Below, piece by piece: positions 54,871-64,000 of a DNA stretch of 64,000 bases (position 1 is its first letter; every line of letters starts with the position of its first letter). The notes beneath the pieces were generated by a model, which worked only from the letters and a program-made list of their open reading frames with translations, was not told the origin of the DNA and searched no databases. The stretch lies in the NCBI GenBank assembly GCA_025526935.1, contig JAHLKD010000081.1, positions 62,001 through 126,000 of the forward strand. The letters run 5' to 3'. Position numbers and translations under genes: made by a program. Origin of the DNA: Cladochytrium replicatum. Taxonomy: Eukaryota > Chytridiomycota > Chytridiomycetes > Cladochytriales > Cladochytriaceae.

Positions 54871-55630
54871 ATCCTATGCAAAGTACTGGATGACCCACAC
54901 GAGAAGACTGCTTTGCTATCCATAGCACTGCGGGAACAATCGACCATTGCGCGTAGATTGTCCTTCTATTCTTGATTCTCCACGTGTTTGTACGAAACGC
55001 AAATTGGCCAAATTGTTTAGAGGGATTTGGATGATGGCGTCCTTCTTTTGTTGTTGCGATCCAGCGATATGAACTGGCAGGCCTCCCCAACGTTTTCTTC
55101 TTGCTCGGGATAAATGCACTGCGTTAACCATGACTACAGGCATTCATGGATCTTGCGATGACACTCGTCAATGCATTATACAAGCAACCCTACAAAAAAC
55201 TTCAACTTTCTACTCAAACCGATTACAAAATTCAACACCAGTAGCAATCACCGCAAAGTATCATGTGCAAAAAGCACTTTCCAATAAATCGGCATCGACG
55301 TCGGAAGCAAAGGCTGTTTCCGGAATTCCGCCAAGACTCATCCAAGCTCGGCTTCAGCTTCTCTGTCTGATGCTGAAATATTTCAAACTTGACGATGTCG
55401 ACAACGATGGGGGGAACGTAGAAGACAGGAGAAAGGCAGACGAGAACTCAGAGGAACCGACTGGTTTGACAATAGCGGTACGCGTGTGAACATGCTTTTA
55501 GAAAGGACACCATTTCTACTATTTTCAGTTTGTCATGCGTTTCACTGAAGAGTGCTCGTCACACAACACTCACGGAACAGACAGGGTGAGTTAGTGGTGA
55601 GATGTCGCTGCTGGTGACGAGACACTCGAT
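54871..55630. other. Unassigned; one plus-strand open frame
   Basis: A frame at 55130-55489 (SGIPPRLIQARLQLLCLMLK, then an acidic DDVDNDGG stretch) may be an exon of the preceding or following gene; no motif recognised. Confidence 0.25.
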
Positions 55631-55639
55631 CTAGGGACG

Positions 55640-56405
55640 GAAGACAGAATCGTATTGACATTGGGTCGCTGTTCGTAAAGTACGGGTTCTCGGGAGAGTC
55701 GAAACCGAGACATGTCACCTACCACAGCGAACCACAAGTGAGCGTGTCAACCCAAGAAGGCTCACGGAAGTGTTCTTCGGTAAGAACTCAACGAACTGGA
55801 ACTGCTGCTTTGTTTTGAACACTGACAGACCCTATACTTTGCAGCTGCACCAGCTTTACAAACTCGAAGTCAGAAATATTGGAGAGGTGGAGAGACTGCT
55901 CTCGGACACATTGCGAAACTTGTACCATATGTGCGTAGAGGAAGCAAGCTAATTGTGGATATTAGTAGTAACATTTTTCATGGACGACGCATGCAGTAAT
56001 TTGTTGACGGACCCGAAACAGCGAAAAGTCATCTTGTGCGAAAATGTGCTGCTTCCGATGATGGTGAAAGGGGCCATTGCCCGAGTGCTCTTCAATGTGC
56101 TTCAGGTACGGAATGGTCAGGTACTTATTTTGGGTGTGGCTAATAAAGAGCAATGACACTAGGTCCCCTCCATCATATTCCTTCCTTCCCATGTCCTTGC
56201 TCTATTAACTGTGGGAAAGACAACCGGTTTGGCCGTTGATGTTGGATACAACGAAACTATATTGCTGCCGGTCAGTCGTACCTATCATTCCCGAGTTTTT
56301 TTTTTGCTCATCTCAGATATACGATGGAAGACCTCTCCTCCCTAATAATAGACCAGTCTCTCTCCGATCATGGCTTGGGTGTCTCGCTCTGTCCGTTTGG
56401 CAATA
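55640..56405 (+). pseudogene. Arp10-like actin-related protein, partial or decayed
   Basis: Actin-fold fragments of the dynactin pointed-end subunit Arp10 (Arp11 in animals): IDIGSLFVKYGFSGESKPRH (phosphate-1 loop, about 55650), LHQLYKLEVRNIGEVERLL (about 55846), PKQRKVILCENVLLPMMVKG and RVLFNVLQ (about 56010-56105). After an intron come VPSIIFLPSHVLALLTVGK and GLAVDVGYNETILLP (phosphate-2 loop, about 56163-56270), then IYDGRPLL. Introns at 56106-56162 and 56271-56319 are good GT-AG. The frame closes at a TAG near 56405 in the next exon, the link 55925-55990 contains stops, and no C-terminal subdomain is clear. Either a pseudogene or a gene with further introns I could not resolve. Confidence 0.6.
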
Positions 56406-57133
56406 GTACCACGATCTTCATTTACCATCGCACGCAGAACCTGCAGCTCCACATCTCAAACATGCTCGGCAGTGAATCGCCAGATTCTCAAGATAAGAGC
56501 GCCTCTGCAGCTCCTCTTCCTCATGACCACCTCCTCGACCATGAGCATCCTCCTTCCTGCCCAACATACCAGCGGGTGAGTCGAAAAATGTGGAGATCGT
56601 CCGTGATTACGGAAATTAATTACTACCTCAGTGAAGCTGGAGAACAACAGCCGATGGGCAAAGAAGATGGAAACCGAGGGCCTGGGTTCTTTTTTCTAGC
56701 GTGAGAACTTAACCAGACAACAGCCCAGCGACACAGCGAGTGGGCGACATTAAACCCAGTACCGGAGCGCCGTTGGGGAAGGTTATCGTTTTGGATTGGA
56801 ATGCAGTCAAACCTTTCGATGGTCACATAAGCATACAGGCAGAACATGCCGAATCGATTTGTGCGAAGCTCAAACCCCCACTCTCGGCCAAAATGCCATT
56901 CATTCATCCCAGACCCAGAGTTGGACAAAGTCAGACCTTCGCATTTTTTTGTTTTTCAATAAACTGACAACCGACAGCACAGCCGCCGAATTACGTATGT
57001 TTATCGCGGTGACTTCGCAGAGCTGCTAAGAGCACCGGGCGGGCAAAACCTCGCTTCAAAAAGTTTTAAGGCTTATTCTTTAGATTCCAATGGACTTCTT
57101 CTCCTGGAAAATAAACTCATCACGAACGGTAAA
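56406..57133. other. Unassigned stretch after the Arp10-like sequence
   Basis: A plus-strand frame near 56740-56960 (LGKVIVLDWNAVKPFDGHIS) could be a lost C-terminal exon; not recognised. Confidence 0.25.
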
Positions 57134-60100
57134 TTAGCCCATCAAAACGAATTCATACCGTTCCGACTGTCTGAGCTCCGGCAGTTCCACTGACTTCGTT
57201 CCACCTCGCTTTGTGCGCGGTCGCTCCTTCACAAGTGGCGGCAGCTCATTCGTATTTCGAATTGGAATTTCGTTGGTCTTTGATCGCTGTGTAGAAATAT
57301 CTCTTGAGCGTGGGTTTCGTCGTTGCTGGATCGAGGGTAGTCTAGAAACCGATCTATTTCTACCCCTCGATCTGGGCGCTGGTGGTGGTGAAGATGGTCT
57401 TGGTGAGAATGAAGCTTCGTTTTCTTCGCGATGTGATGAGAGTCGCGGATGGCGCTTGGCTGTTTGTCTGCGACCCTTTGCTCGTTCTGGTGAAGGGTTG
57501 GAGTTTGGTTTTGTTCCTTGATTCGTTGTTCGTTCTTCGAAAGTATCAGATTTGTCTTCGATGGTCGTTGGTTTGTATCCCGTGGATGGCTTCTTGTTCC
57601 CCCGTCTCGATAGGCGAGTTGGTTCCTGTGCACTGTTACTGCGTGCAGAGCACATCATCACGATTGACCCGATTCGTTTTGTAAGTCGTTCGCTGAGTCC
57701 TTCTACGGAACCCATTTGCGAGCGATCGTTTTTTTCCTCTTGACCCCGTTGCCGTTGTCTGGAAGAGACTTCGTTGTAGAAGGAAACAAGTGCGGACGAG
57801 TTTGCTGAAACTTTGTCTAATCGCTCGCGTTGCAAGTTGCTGAGCTTCTCGAGCAGCTTGACTTGCTTTGTGAGCTCCTTCAGCACAGCTTCCTTCTCCC
57901 AAAGAGTTTGAGTGGCTTCTCTGAAGTTGTTTAAAAGATCCGTATCTGCAAAAGATTTATGAGAAGAGAGACGAGATGTTTTTCCAAGTCATTGACATAC
58001 TTTCAAGCTCGAGATAAAATGAACGAACCATCCAGTACATCTCCTTTCTGTCCTGCTTGCTCAGTCGCTGGCCAAAGGATGTTGCAGACCGTTGCACTGT
58101 TTCTCTTTATAAACGCTTACCTGAAATAGCTCTTGAAGTCGTTCGTCGAGCTCATCAAGCCTTCCCACCAGCTCTCCCCTCTTCCTCGAAGCGCCAATCT
58201 TCCTCTTCTCATGCCTCCCCACTTTCATCTTCGCACGCTCCAACCCCGTCGCCCCCCCTTCGCGCTGATCCTCATCGGATTTATCCAACCTCCTCGTCAA
58301 TCCCTCCACATCCCTCTTCGCTTTCCCAATCGCATCCAAGCACTCCCAAATCTCCGCGTCCGCTCCAATTATCTCGTTCCGAATGTGCACTTGCTCAGCA
58401 AAGATCTGCTGTACCTCCGATCTCATGTCGGTGATGTACGTGTCTGGTTTGTGCTTGGCATGTGCTGTGGACGGGGTGGAGTCCCAATGCGGCCGTGCTG
58501 AAGATTCCGCAGAGGGTGGAGGGTCGGTGTGAGTTCTTTTGCGAAGTCGAGAGGGCAGTTGTGGAGGGGAGCGAAGGTTCTCACGGATGTTGGTTAAGTC
58601 CGCGCGGATGGCGTTGAGCGCGACGCTGCAGGGGTCGGTTCTGTGGAATACGTGCTGAGACACTTTGGTTTTGATCGAGCGTGCTCGGTTGGCGTATTTC
58701 AACGTGTTGTGCGTTTCGTCGAAGTTGTGGTTTGCGGGGCTGATGTTTGAGATCATGACTGTCCTGCAGTTCCCGCCCAGTGAATCCTGGAGGTGTATTG
58801 AGCTTATCGTGATAAACATCGAGGATATTTCTCATTATATGTACTTTGAGCAATCTGGTTAGTTTGCTGTCACGAAAGTTGACGTATTTTCCCTTCTTGG
58901 AGTCGACTAGGGCGTTGATGCAGTTTGCGAGAGCCAAAAGAGATCTGTTGATGTTTGCACCTTCGATCATTCGGATACCACGATTCTGTAGATTATGTGT
59001 CTCAAATCAGATTCATTAGTTGGGTATGTCACCTCTACCTGAGTCTCGGCTGCCCGCTCTATGTCAGGTTAAGTTAGAAGAGCAGAAAATTTTGAAGCTC
59101 AGACTCATTCACCTGATCCAGCAAGGTCAATCATTGAGAGTTTGCCGTAACGCTGAACAGTGGCATTCTTCGCGTTTATGTGCTTGCATGACACTTGGAC
59201 CTGTGAAGATATAACTACTTGGAACTTTCATTGAGGATAATCCATATTCTCGCACCTGGAGTACCGCGTGGGACCGCGATGACACTTCGTTCGCTCCAGT
59301 TGCTTCCTGGATCCGATTCTTGTTCCCCTGTTCCAAATATCCCAGCACCTACTCTTTCATCAGCTTCTTGCTCCAAAATTTCTTGCGATAATCAATTACT
59401 TCCTCCGCAGACCGTGCAATCACGCTGCTGATCCCAGACACCACAACTCCACGATGCGCATCTTCACGGAGATCCAGTGGCTCAGAGCTACCGCTTAACA
59501 GGTCACGGATGTTCTCGTTGTAGATTTCCAGGTACGACATTGTCACATCGAATCGCGGGCGATGTGGCAATGCCTGATGGTGCTCGATATGTTCAAAAAG
59601 ATCCACGAGGGCAAGGACGATCACACCAGGGCTGTCTTCAGTACCTAGCATGGTATAAGTTTTCCCTGCCCCCGTCGCACCTTTTGAAGGTGTAAGTCAC
59701 ATGCAGAGGAATGTGAAAGTCAAAATACCGTAGGCAAACACAGTAGCGTTGTATCCTTCGATGACCCAGTCGATCAAAGACTTTGTCGTCTTTTGGTACA
59801 GCTCGACTTGGTCGGTGGACTCTGGAAATACATAGTCGTATTCGTACAGCCATTCTCGTGGCCGATCTTTGCGGAGGACGTCATCATCATCGATTGGATC
59901 TATCAGCTGCACTTGCTTCGAACGTTATCAGAAACAACAAACATAGCATTTTGTAATGAGACATACATGAGAGTCTGCTGCTCTTGCGACGACAGTGCAG
60001 TTATCACGGTCAAGTTCCCGCTGGGACAATGGACGTAGTCGAACCGCAACCTGTGTATTCAATCAGTGTTTCTATATTGTACAATGAGCGGTGCTAATAC

Positions 60101-60160
60101 CAAGAGCCGTGTTATTGATGTAGAGCCAGCGATGTGCTCCTCTTCGTCCCCATTTTCCAT
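57134..60160 (-). CDS. Kinesin-8 motor (Kip3/KIF18-like), 11 exons
   Basis: Plus-end-directed microtubule motor that also destabilises plus ends and sets spindle and cytoplasmic microtubule length. Exons 60160-60101, 60050-59967, 59915-59729, 59680-59400, 59348-59256, 59200-59113, 59058-59039, 58985-58845, 58786-58121, 58067-58001 and 57945-57134; 832 residues, phases consistent. Motor: [17 protein letters not shown], a kinesin-8 style insert [45 protein letters not shown] (P-loop), [12 protein letters not shown] (switch I), [15 protein letters not shown] (switch II), [15 protein letters not shown] and [12 protein letters not shown] at the motor end. A short coiled region ([29 protein letters not shown]) and a basic, Ser-rich tail follow. 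Start chosen because only this frame splices in phase to VAVRLRPL. Divergent from 60339, 178 bp apart. Exon 7 is 20 nt. Confidence 0.92.
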
Positions 60161-60338
60161 CGATGCTCATCTATCTATCACCCGATCTTGGGCTGTGATC
60201 CAGTCCTGATCCTCTACAGCCCCCTGATGTCCAAGCCATTAACAACTTCAAACAAATTTGAAATGTCAAAGCCTCTAATACCAAATATTTGTTTCCAAAA
60301 TTTCATTAGTTCTATTTTTTGTTGATCCATCTTATCGA
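60161..60338. promoter_or_regulatory. Shared divergent promoter, 178 bp
   Basis: The only spacer between the kinesin start (minus) and the basic protein start (plus). No TATA box with good placement on either side was seen; the two genes may be co-regulated. Confidence 0.4.
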
Positions 60339-61778
60339 ATGGCATCTCGTCTCGCTGACTGTCCGCGTGTCGAAGCCTTGCTCGATCGCTCCTCTCCCAG
60401 CTCAACGCTCGTGGGCACTCTCGCACAAAATATAGATGTTCCCCCACTACCTGATTCCGCTCCAAAGAAGCCAGCCTCCAAAGTAGCCTCCCGCACTTCA
60501 ACCGCTGTATCGTCTTTTGTTCGCCGGTGCTTCATCAAACTCAGTAAAAAAGCATTTTCCCCTGGATCCGATACAGACCAGCACGGTTCACGACTGGAGC
60601 GAGGTTTCAGAGACGGGAAGACGTTTTCCGGGCCGCGATGGGATCCGCACGGTTGGTGGAGGTTTACTTTGAACTCTTCTAAACGAGAGAAACGAGAGAA
60701 ACGAGAGAATATTACTACCAATGTTATCTCGGATTGGGGTAGCAGGACTGATGTTGAAAGTGAGAAGAGTCAAAGCTTGAGAGTATATTCGTTCTGGAGA
60801 ATGCCGTCGCCGTCAATGCGTGTGGATCGCAACAGCGAGCTCATTCAGAGGTCTCCATCCGCTACGCAATCAGCCTCAGAGGCTTCGTCAGGCAGGACCG
60901 CAGTCACGGTGCCGGATCAACAGCGGCCTCTATCTGTTCTATTATGTGATCTTGCCCGCCGTGCCAGCCGATCGTTATCCCAAGCGGCAGCAGAAGTTGA
61001 TGGGGTCCGTCGTCGCTCGACACTGTTTGGATCACGGTCCTCCAAGGAGAACGATGTCCCAAACGAAGCGGAAGAGACGGACGGGGTGGAAGTACGTCAA
61101 CACGGTCGGTTTACCGTGATCCGACAAGTTTCCGCGTGCAGTAAGCCTGTGACGGCAACCGACACTGAGGCAGTTGACGTGATCAAAGCGACGATGACAG
61201 CTGAGTTCCGACGTGCTTTCGTCGAACCAAGTGCTGCCGCGCTCGAGGCTGCGACTAAGCGTCTGTCGAAAGTGCAAAGGCGCAAAGTTTTGCGTCGCCA
61301 ACGTTACACAACAACCTCGGATACGGTAGATATCGATCAGGTGCCTTATTCACATCGTAACCACCGAATACCTCGCCGTAGGCGTAAAGTATTTATCCCT
61401 CGAGACAATCACTGTTCTCAGGAGCCAGAGATCCACAAGGCGACCGAAGAAATTACCCGTTCATTCTCGGACTCCATGTTCTCACGCGTTCCGACTGTTT
61501 CGAGCATAACTACAGCGACAGCGACGGTGGTCTCTCAATCTGGAAGGAAGTTTACGATCGAGTGGTCCACTTCGAGGAGGAGCGCGACGAGCAACGGAGG
61601 CGATGATGGAGGGACGATCGACTGCATTGGAGTACGGTCATCGGAGTCTTTTCACCGAAAATCAGTGTCGAGAGAATCAGCGGACGTGATTAGAAACGTG
61701 ATTATGCGGCAGGGAAGCGTGTTTGGTGAACCAGAGAACGAAGAGAACGAAGACGACGGGCTGTGGATGTCCCCATAA
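60339..61778 (+). CDS. Uncharacterised basic, Ser/Arg-rich protein
   Basis: Single exon, 479 residues, no known domain. Features: a basic block SSFVRRCFIKLSKKAF near residue 60; a tandem KREKREKRE near 115; RRRSTLFGSRSSKEND near 225; helix-like AEFRRAFVEPSAAALEAATKRLSKVQRRKVLRRQR near 285-325; HRIPRRRRKVFIPRD near 345, a possible nuclear localisation signal; and an acidic C terminus (PENEENEDDGLWMSP). Probably disordered and possibly nuclear (inference). The long open frame, its position opposite the kinesin start and normal codon use support a real gene. Start is the first Met of the frame. Confidence 0.7.
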   Translation: MASRLADCPRVEALLDRSSPSSTLVGTLAQNIDVPPLPDSAPKKPASKVASRTSTAVSSFVRRCFIKLSKKAFSPGSDTDQHGSRLERGFRDGKTFSGPRWDPHGWWRFTLNSSKREKREKRENITTNVISDWGSRTDVESEKSQSLRVYSFWRMPSPSMRVDRNSELIQRSPSATQSASEASSGRTAVTVPDQQRPLSVLLCDLARRASRSLSQAAAEVDGVRRRSTLFGSRSSKENDVPNEAEETDGVEVRQHGRFTVIRQVSACSKPVTATDTEAVDVIKATMTAEFRRAFVEPSAAALEAATKRLSKVQRRKVLRRQRYTTTSDTVDIDQVPYSHRNHRIPRRRRKVFIPRDNHCSQEPEIHKATEEITRSFSDSMFSRVPTVSSITTATATVVSQSGRKFTIEWSTSRRSATSNGGDDGGTIDCIGVRSSESFHRKSVSRESADVIRNVIMRQGSVFGEPENEENEDDGLWMSP

Positions 61779-62059
61779 TTCTTGATTCTCACCTCACTCA
61801 CTGCTCGGCATTGTCAAGATGTGAGTGGTGGTGTTTGTACAGCATTTCCAACTCTCTCCTCAGAAGTGATTAGATCTTTCTTATTTGTTAGATAGATAGT
61901 AAATTATTCATTGATTTCTTGTTTCTTATTTCTATTTGTGAGGCGGCGTGGCGTCCCTTTTCAGACTGAGAAATTTTCACGTCGTTTTGTTAAGGGGACG
62001 GATTTTGGACTTGCGACCTTTGGACGCTGGAAACACTGGAAAACCATCACTTACCGACG
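61779..62059. other. Intergenic and PP2C 5' leader
   Basis: No gene; T-rich sequence before the phosphatase start. Confidence 0.4.
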
Positions 62060-64000
62060 ATGCCTGCTGACTCGGACATGCCTGAACCACCTCCTTCCCT
62101 ACTCACAGAGAAGAAGGAGGATATGACTGTTCTCGACCAAATATTTCGTCGGTCTCCTGAAGAAGCGCCACCGCTGGTCGACTCCAGGCTCTTCCTGGAT
62201 CCACCCACGTCATGGAACGCCGGGCCCCGCGGCTCACACTCCTCCTTCCTCGACGCCGTCCTTGCAGCCGGGCACGCCACCTCGAACCATCCTGGCGAAG
62301 TGGTCGATCACGTCTTCCTGGGCGAAGAAGATGTTGTACTCGGTCTGGACCGTTCGGCAGTACCGCACCGGTTATACTGGGGCATTGGGACAGAGAAAGG
62401 GTACAAGTACATTGGCCCCCACAAGCAGAGTATTCATCCGGAGATGGAGGACTCGCATTGGCCAACTATTGATGATCGGTGTCAGCCCGCGCGCCAGCGG
62501 AAACGTCAGACAAAATCCGGTGAACAGAGGGACTTGAACGATGATGTGACGGTTGCGTCTACACCCGGCGAGAACGTGTTGCCGCGTATCGAAGACCATG
62601 CGGCTGCGGCTGAGCCTTATGAAACTTGCCAGGCAGAGAAGCGCAAACGCAAGCGAAGGCATCTTAGGAACGAAGCGCACTTGACGTGTGCGAACGGCGC
62701 CAGAGTGTTTGTGATTGCGGACGGACACGGTGGGGCTGAGGCTTCCCGGTTCTTTGTGGTGAGGTCGCAGCAGCAAGTTAGGGAACTTATGGACAGCCGA
62801 GAATGGGACTTTTCAAGAGAAGAGGACAGAGAAGATTTCCGCGCTGAGATTGGAAGGGTGTGCCAGATGATGGATGCAGAGTACTGTGCAAACAAGGTTG
62901 CGGAGTATGCGCGGTGGCTTGATGCCGGAAAGCCGGTGGGGTCGAGACCGGCCGATGATGGTGCGACCTTGGTAATTAATATCTTACATCGGGGATTCTT
63001 GGTAAACTGCAACGTGGGAGACTCGAGGACGCTGGTCGCCGCGAAACTCCCTACTCTCAGCGACGGACCACAAGCGTTCAAGCAGCGGAGACTCGTCGTG
63101 AAAGCTGCATTGGATGCTGCGGAACTACGAAGAAAGCAAGATGCGATGATGAGGATGGCGTTAGGCGAAGATCAGGTTGAAATGCGAACAAGTCCAACTA
63201 CTGCACCTATTGAACCTGGTACGTTACGAGGATCGCCAACGGAAGAACATGTACCTGATGCGGCACCTCCACCGCCTTCAGATACACCAACGACAGCACC
63301 AAACCCACTGCATCCTTTCTCTGGGCGAATGGGGGAATTCTATCCAACACCATCTTCTACTCCACCACCTTTGCCTGCAAACTTCCAGTTCCCCTTGAAT
63401 GCCTCTGATGCGATTGCGTCTTCTTCGGGTACGGGAAGCGTCAGCAGTGGAAGCAACACCTCCGCCTCAAGTACCGCCGCTTCGTCGACTTACCGGCCCG
63501 TATACCATTCTTTCACGGAATCTGGATCTCACTGGACGCCAATCTTCACTTCAAACGACCACAACATGACTCACCCCGAAAAGGTAAACTCCATCCATCG
63601 GGCTGGGGGCCAGTTTGTCAACCCGAATGGCACGATCAAGTATGTGCACGTTCAGCCAGACCGCGTGACGCCGTACCACGAGCTTGTCGGCGCAAGAATC
63701 TACCGACCAGCGAATAAGGCCATTCGCACGATTGGAGTGTCGAACAAGCGGACTCTGAATCTTACTGCAACGATGGGAGATCTGTTGTTCAAAGTCGAAC
63801 CCGCGGTCCTGTGCTCTCGTCCCGATGTCGAGTTTATCTACCTCGACCCAGCACACAACTACATGATCGTGGTCGCAACGGATGGAGTCTGGGACCACAT
63901 CTCCTACGCAGCCGTCGACACATTCCCACAGGAATGGATCGGTCGCCCCTCCCACGACTCATCGGTCAATCTCAGCTGGAACGACTTTCAAAACATCGTG
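62060..64000 (+). CDS. PP2C-type (PPM) Ser/Thr phosphatase, 3' end beyond window
   Basis: Metal-dependent protein phosphatase. Open frame from ATG at 62060 to the last base of the window (647 codons), so the C terminus is missing. PPM motifs: ARVFVIADGHGGAEAS (metal-binding Asp and DGHGG), DDGATLVINILHRGFLVNCNVGDSRT, then after a long insert MIVVATDGVWDHIS. Between the second and third motif lies an insert of about 250 residues, Pro/Ser/Thr rich (PAAPPPPSDTPTTAPNP-like, SSSGTGSVSSGSNTSAS), where ordinary PP2C enzymes have about 100. The roughly 210-residue N-terminal extension has a basic patch, EKRKRKRRHLR, a possible nuclear signal. Start chosen as the first Met; no intron is needed. Substrate unknown. 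Confidence 0.85.
   Translation, partial: MPADSDMPEPPPSLLTEKKEDMTVLDQIFRRSPEEAPPLVDSRLFLDPPTSWNAGPRGSHSSFLDAVLAAGHATSNHPGEVVDHVFLGEEDVVLGLDRSAVPHRLYWGIGTEKGYKYIGPHKQSIHPEMEDSHWPTIDDRCQPARQRKRQTKSGEQRDLNDDVTVASTPGENVLPRIEDHAAAAEPYETCQAEKRKRKRRHLRNEAHLTCANGARVFVIADGHGGAEASRFFVVRSQQQVRELMDSREWDFSREEDREDFRAEIGRVCQMMDAEYCANKVAEYARWLDAGKPVGSRPADDGATLVINILHRGFLVNCNVGDSRTLVAAKLPTLSDGPQAFKQRRLVVKAALDAAELRRKQDAMMRMALGEDQVEMRTSPTTAPIEPGTLRGSPTEEHVPDAAPPPPSDTPTTAPNPLHPFSGRMGEFYPTPSSTPPPLPANFQFPLNASDAIASSSGTGSVSSGSNTSASSTAASSTYRPVYHSFTESGSHWTPIFTSNDHNMTHPEKVNSIHRAGGQFVNPNGTIKYVHVQPDRVTPYHELVGARIYRPANKAIRTIGVSNKRTLNLTATMGDLLFKVEPAVLCSRPDVEFIYLDPAHNYMIVVATDGVWDHISYAAVDTFPQEWIGRPSHDSSVNLSWNDFQNIV

Noticed and set aside
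57213-57743. Plus-strand frames within the kinesin tail
   Set aside because: Antisense to the last kinesin exon, which splices in phase with the motor.

Overview
The window looks like nuclear DNA of a filamentous basidiomycete, probably a mushroom-forming agaricomycete. Genes carry many short introns (about 50-70 nt, GT-AG, two GC-AG), intergenic gaps are short, and the gene content is fungal: a SLA1 endocytic scaffold, a heme-thiolate peroxidase, a NACHT-WD40 receptor, a Tgl4/Tgl5-type lipase and a kinesin-8. Splice models below were read by eye; for every multi-exon gene given with exon coordinates the exon lengths sum to an open frame.

Layout. 0.3-1.2 kb: YPT6/Rab6 GTPase. 2.7-13 kb: a nest of mobile DNA. 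A young Ty1/Copia element is split into a plus-strand 5' part (2748-6690) and a minus-strand 3' part (10690-9555), with identical-length LTRs and matching target-site copies, so it has been inverted after insertion. Between and beside the parts lie four minus-strand LINE pieces and two tRNA-like sequences. 13-15.6 kb: decayed PIF/Harbinger DNA transposon with repeats. 16-24 kb: COX6, a secreted chloroperoxidase-type enzyme, a frameshifted endonuclease V, an FKBP12 prolyl isomerase with a likely mitochondrial presequence, and a phosphofructokinase of the plant/bacterial type.

24-30 kb: ankyrin-repeat debris on both sides of a 1392-residue TIR-NACHT-WD40 receptor, the most striking single gene here. 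30.8-35.7 kb: SLA1. 36-43 kb: an intact short-chain dehydrogenase, two decayed paralogues, and a Cys-rich three-pass membrane protein. 44-46.4 kb: patatin-domain lipase. 47-48.3 kb: second ankyrin/F-box-like pseudogene. 48.7-52.7 kb: a GST-fold protein convergent with a fused pseudouridine-phosphate glycosidase/kinase. 53-57 kb: unrecognised or decayed coding pieces including an Arp10-like actin-related sequence. 57.1-60.2 kb: kinesin-8. 60.3-61.8 kb: uncharacterised basic protein, divergent from the kinesin. 62.06 kb to the edge: PP2C-type phosphatase, cut off by the window end.

There is no operon logic. Three genes (FKBP, GST-like, pseudouridine enzyme) show Arg/Ser-rich, acid-poor leaders with a second in-frame start or a typical presequence, suggesting mitochondrial or dual targeting. 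Mobile and decayed sequence clusters around the receptor, ankyrin and dehydrogenase families, as is usual for fast-evolving accessory regions.
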